Source of the DNA: Zerene cesonia
Lineage: Eukaryota; Arthropoda; Insecta; Lepidoptera; Pieridae
NCBI RefSeq assembly: GCF_012273895.1
Contig: NC_052129.1
Span: forward strand, 6,360,028-6,424,027
DNA length: 64,000 nt
Reading direction: 5' to 3'
Of the stretch, positions 60,634 through 64,000 are shown piece by piece; position 1 is the first letter of the stretch, and every line of letters begins with the position of its first letter. Made by a program: the position numbers and the translations under genes. A model generated the notes under the pieces. That model did not search any database and was not told the origin of the DNA. It saw only the letters and a list, made by a program, of their open reading frames with translations.

Positions 60634-61016
60634 CCGTCACCGTCGTCGTCGCCGCAGTCGTGTGTGTCGCCTACTAGCCAGGCGCCGCATCACGTGAGAG
60701 GGCGCAGGGCGAAATTCTGTGCCATGCGATCTGCCACCTGACTCGTTGGACGGTGGCGATGAGAGGGCTCAAGAGGGCCAAATGGAAGTGAGGGATGCTG
60801 GTGATATGGAAGATGACTTCCATGAAGCAGAAACTTAAGGGTGGAGGGTTTTTCTGTTATTGTTAACTAATAAATCATTATAATAGGGGGAGGAATGTTG
60901 TATATGTGTGCGTGGCTGCGTCCGCGCCTATGTTCGATTGATTAATTAAAGCAGTGCGAATCAAGCCTTCGAGCGTTTCACTTGTCCCCTACTTACGTAC
61001 TTAACAGAAACTTAAG
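60634..61016 (+). mobile_element. Probable 3' end and LTR of an LTR retrotransposon
   Basis: After the gap, GC-rich former coding sequence is followed by a polypurine tract, AGGGGGAGGAA (60885-60895). A candidate long terminal repeat of 121 bp follows, beginning TGTTGTATATGTGTGCGTGG at 60896 and ending TACTTAACA at 61016. The order purine tract, TG…CA is diagnostic of the 3' end of an LTR element. No reverse transcriptase or integrase is visible because the body is in the gap or deleted, so the superfamily cannot be fixed. The 121-bp length is short for an LTR, and the right boundary rests only on the CA end. Confidence 0.5.
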
Positions 61017-62542
61017 TTTTGTCAAAGACACATACAAATATATTTTCTACTTCCAAACGTTTTTTTTCCATTTATTCTTTTTTACAGAATTTTTTCACAA
61101 TTATTTTATAATATTTGTAATCGATATCTGCTTCATTCATACCATAATGTAACACAAAATAATATTAATTTACAAGAATAAACATTAATTGGTGTAAAAA
61201 AAAACAATTAACACTTACCCATACAAGTCACAAATAAACACACACAAAGCAATACAAACCTTAACATAAATATGTTTACAGCACACAAGCCCATTAATAA
61301 CAAAAAACAAAACATTTAATCCCTTACTTTATCGATGTAAATTTTGCATAATTCTTTATTTGTATGATGTATTAGAAAAATTATAATTTTTAAACGAACA
61401 ATGAAGCTATGTTCTTGAATTTAGGAAATACATCGACAATTTTTTGAATGACATTGACAAATAGTCAATTTATTACTATTTAATTTACATACCTATAATG
61501 GATTTAAGAACGCAATTGACACAAGCATTATTTTCTAGATATTTATCTTTAGTCCTAAATGGGTCGCGAATGAATTCTAGCTACTTATTTAAGTATCAAA
61601 TTTTCTACCGAAATTGTCATTGTCTTTTGTAGAATGTCACAATAACGCGATTTAAATCCATAACATCATTTATTATATTATGATTCTGAGAGATACTACA
61701 ATTTTGCTTTTGATTCGGATGTAAAAAGGGAAGGGACGAGACAGGGAAGAAAACGCTTTATTTGGTAGTACTGAGTTTAATTATAAATGTTAAAACTCAT
61801 TATTACAGTAAATTGTATAAGCGCGCCGCGAGGTCTCATGATATATTTTAATAATTTGATTTGTGGAAATTTGGTTAGTCTTATGTACAAATTCGTTAAA
61901 GAAATAGCTGCCAAATGATAGAACAATTCAATTCAATATCTATTAAGCATAAAAATTTAGCACGAGCGCGCCTATCGATAAACAAACTTACAAAGTGTAA
62001 CTGTCCCTCTGTTTAACCCAGAGTTTGTAATAAATAGTATATTTATATAAAAATAGACTCTGTATAAATAAAACTGAATTTTACCTATTTAGTTCATCAA
62101 ATAGACACGGGATTCAATAATGAACGATAACTTACGTATTCATGTAGAAAATAGAACATTTACCAAGCGCACACAAGTTTACACTGGTTTACAGCAACAC
62201 ACACCGAAGGTCCTCTCAAGGTTATTGCCAATCAATTGGACGAAACACGTACACGTCTTAACAATACATTAGAGTCTAAGAAACTATCGACCCTGACGCC
62301 ACAACACCAATAAGCGACTTCCGATACTCTCCACTGCATTGCGTAGATATTCAAATCATAGACACCAAACTGGCTCAACGTTAGGTACCATTTACAGCTG
62401 TGTACTCTAATAAATGTGTTACAAAATATTAAATGCAACCTACATTTGTCACACGCATAGGTACGTATAATTAATACGTAGATATGTATTATAATAAATA
62501 AATTATGACTAAGCGTGAACGTGTTTTGTTCGAATGCAGCGT
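61017..62542. other. Noncoding stretch, presumed 3' UTR/flank of EPS8-like gene
   Basis: No gene is supported in either strand. If the stop at 62543 ends the main isoform, the 3' UTR of the EPS8-like gene lies here. An AATAAA in the correct orientation occurs at 61757-61762 (TTTATT on the plus strand), but its use is unproven. Confidence 0.4.
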
Positions 62543-63684
62543 TTAAAAGTATCGGAACTCGCCCTTTTTTCCGATTCTTTCATTGCGAACCCAATCGGCG
62601 CTAGCGCCGGCCGCGTTCCTACCCGCGGGGGCCGTGGGGCTGCTGCCGCCGGAGCCTCGTCCGCCGCCTTCCTGCAAGAACAGGCAGAAAAGTCTGTTAT
62701 AAGTCACAGCGTTGTTTAATGAGCTGAAAACGTGATTTATGATTAAATTAAAGGCATCACCGCAGTAAAAAAGTATGTATTTTCAAGATAAAATATACTA
62801 GTTCGATATCTACTTTACTGTGTGTGTCTGTGTGTGTTGAAAACATAAGGATACACATAATACGATTCAAAACCATGCTAATGTACGGTCAATCATCCAG
62901 CGTTTTAAATTATTCTTCAAGCAACATAGTAAATGATTTAGTTTTTTTCCATCATTATATATTTATTAAGATACTTAATTTGATATCGAAACAATACGTG
63001 CATCTAAATTTTTTCAACCGACTTCAAAAAAAGGAGATTCTATATACAAGTTTAGAACTTTTGGCTGGGTAAATGGATGTTAATGATGCTCGTTCTATTT
63101 GGAAGCTGGTGCCTAAGATGTGGTCCCAGTTTTTGTTTAAAATATTTATTGAATATTCCAATTAAACTTCTGTCTGATACACAAGGAAACCTATACAAAA
63201 TACAAACCTGATAATGCGTATAAATAGGGTTCGGGTAGAGGTGCGGTGAGGAGGGCGGGGTGATAGCCGGCGCCACAATCGTATGCGGCACGTGCGCAGT
63301 GACACCTCGCCTGTTCCTGGCCTTCCACCACTTGCGAGAATCGTCTAGCACCTGGGGAGGTGAAACATTTAGTTAGAATTTATTTTAAATTTATTTATCC
63401 ATATCTCATATTTTAATTTTGTTCTTGTTCGTTTTTAATTTAGTCATAGCTTATAGAAACTGTCATGCATGATAAATCAATAGATTTAAGCATGCTTAAA
63501 ATCAAAAAAGCATGTTCTTAGTACTTTCATAGAAAAATACTTCCAGGATAGATGCTTACCTCAAGATATTCCCCACGGACCACAGTAAGCTCCTTATCAT
63601 TGTTTGCAGTTCTTGGGTAGGTGACACGAACAACCCTCCCGCCTCTCGCCGCCACCCCCTGCGCCCACGCTTCTCCTAGATCAT
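62543..63684 (-). CDS. Eps8: EPS8-like SH3 adaptor, last three exons (5' end outside window)
   Basis: Three minus-strand exons join with consistent splice sites and phases. Exon 63560-63684 starts in phase 2 after CAG and ends GAG|GTAAGC. Exon 63208-63351 lies between CCCCAG and CAG|GTTTGT, with 48 codons in phase 0. Exon 62543-62671 follows CTTGCAG and has 42 codons plus TAA at 62543-62545. The first two encode an SH3 domain: RVTYPRTANNDKELTVVRGE, then YLEVLDDSRKWWKARN and AHVPHTIVAP. This is the EPS8 type, in which the domain recognises atypical PxxDY ligands, and the WW pair and VP motif are present. EPS8 proteins couple receptor tyrosine kinase signals to Rac and actin; the Drosophila relative is arouser. 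Beyond the SH3 there is a proline-rich stretch (ITPPSSPHLYPNPIYTHY), then a Gly/Ser-rich segment and a basic end, GKKGEFRYF. The C-terminal actin-binding/SAM-like region of vertebrate EPS8 is not seen, so this may be a short isoform. PTB and other N-terminal parts lie beyond 64000. Introns here are 536 and 208 bp. Confidence 0.87.
62672..63207 (-). other. EPS8-like intron, 536 bp
   Basis: Bounded by GTTTGT at 63207 and CTTGCAG at 62672. It contains a retroposon tail trace, TTTTCAACCGACTTCAAAAA, near 63010-63030. Frames inside it are not genes. Confidence 0.75.
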
Positions 63685-63734
63685 CTGTAATGTATAGAAT
63701 TAAATTGAGTGTGCTTTACTTTGCCGTTTAGTGA

Positions 63735-64000
63735 GGTTTACTGGTGTCGGATTAGCAAGTTGAAGTGGCGCTGGGCTGGTCACATAGCCCGAAGAACCGA
63801 TGGCCGCTGGGGCAGAAAGGATTTCGAATGGCGACCACGTACAGGACGTCGCAGCGTGGGACGGCCTTCAACAAGATGGACGGACGACCTGATTAAATTG
63901 GCAGGGAGCCGCTGGACTCAGACCGCTGGTGATCGGTCGTTTTGGAAATCTTTGGGGGAGGCCTATGTCCAACAGTGGACGTCCTAAAAGGCTGCAACGA
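63735..64000 (+). mobile_element. RTE-type LINE ORF2 C-terminal end
   Basis: The plus strand encodes LKWRWAGHIARRTDGRWGRK, then TGRRSVGRPSTRWTDDLIKL, and ends GEAYVQQWTS* at 63985-63987. This is the familiar C-terminal end of endonuclease/reverse-transcriptase proteins of RTE-like elements in Lepidoptera. Only the last 80 or so codons are present; endonuclease and reverse-transcriptase core are absent, so it is 5'-truncated and inactive. The frame is unbroken, suggesting relative youth. After the stop, AAAAGGCTGCAACGA reaches the window edge, so the 3' tail and target-site duplication are not visible. It sits in the EPS8-like intron, antisense to that gene. Confidence 0.85.

Noticed and set aside
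60343..60741. 132-codon plus-strand frame
   Set aside because: It crosses the 100-N gap, so continuity is not real. The right part belongs to the end of an LTR element and the left part has no motif.
1..64000. CRISPR array, operons, phage or plasmid genes
   Set aside because: No regularly spaced repeats with unique spacers, no ribosome-binding-site-led gene strings and no prokaryotic protein families were found; the window is eukaryotic.

Overview
The window looks like a nuclear genome segment of a moth or butterfly (Lepidoptera). It is AT-rich and almost free of genes. It is littered with short retroposon tails and SINE-like elements of types I recognise from lepidopteran genomes: tails starting ACTAGCTGCGCCCCGCGG, (ATG)n-tailed tRNA-derived SINEs, and Jockey-, R1- and RTE-type non-LTR retrotransposon fragments. 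No bacterial, plasmid or phage organisation is visible. The lineage is inferred from repeat style and from two animal-type protein genes. Three N runs (23516-23525, 39822-40821, 60534-60633) are assembly gaps.

Positions 1 to about 57.7 kb are a gene desert. The only firm functional gene there is a tRNA-Gly(GCC) at 7791-7861. The rest holds repeats and unassigned sequence. Three tRNA-derived SINEs keep clear evidence of their origin: 10812-11112, 19401-19571 and 48154-48375, each flanked by target-site duplications that I could read. A fourth, without a readable duplication, lies at about 1431-1700. Other notable items are a 182-bp foldback element with near-perfect 57-nt arms (11729-11910), a 2 x 185-bp tandem repeat (22913-23282), a perfect 19-bp-arm palindrome (25388-25429), an R1-type LINE remnant (25590-25940), a Jockey-type LINE remnant with poly(A) (52124-52735), and a broken intronless protein gene copy (14623-15064) that I do not recognise.

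The gene-bearing part is 57.7-64 kb. On the minus strand, 57755-59047 is a single-exon, 430-codon Cys-loop receptor subunit of the nicotinic acetylcholine receptor type. It lacks the vicinal cysteines of alpha subunits, and its pore entrance reads P-S-R where cation-selective relatives read G-E-K. Further right on the same strand are the last three visible coding exons of an EPS8-like (SH3 adaptor) gene: 63560-63684, 63208-63351 and 62543-62671. Their splice sites and phases match, and the 5' part lies beyond the window. Between the two genes are a MITE-like element inside an older degenerate repeat, and the 3' end of an LTR retrotransposon interrupted by a gap. An RTE-type LINE 3' end sits on the opposite strand, in the EPS8-like intron, at the right edge.

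The two protein genes do not form an operon or an obvious functional unit. One is a neuronal-type ion channel subunit and the other a cytoskeletal/signalling adaptor; they are simply same-strand neighbours. The most noteworthy biology is the receptor: intronless, divergent and with an altered selectivity filter.
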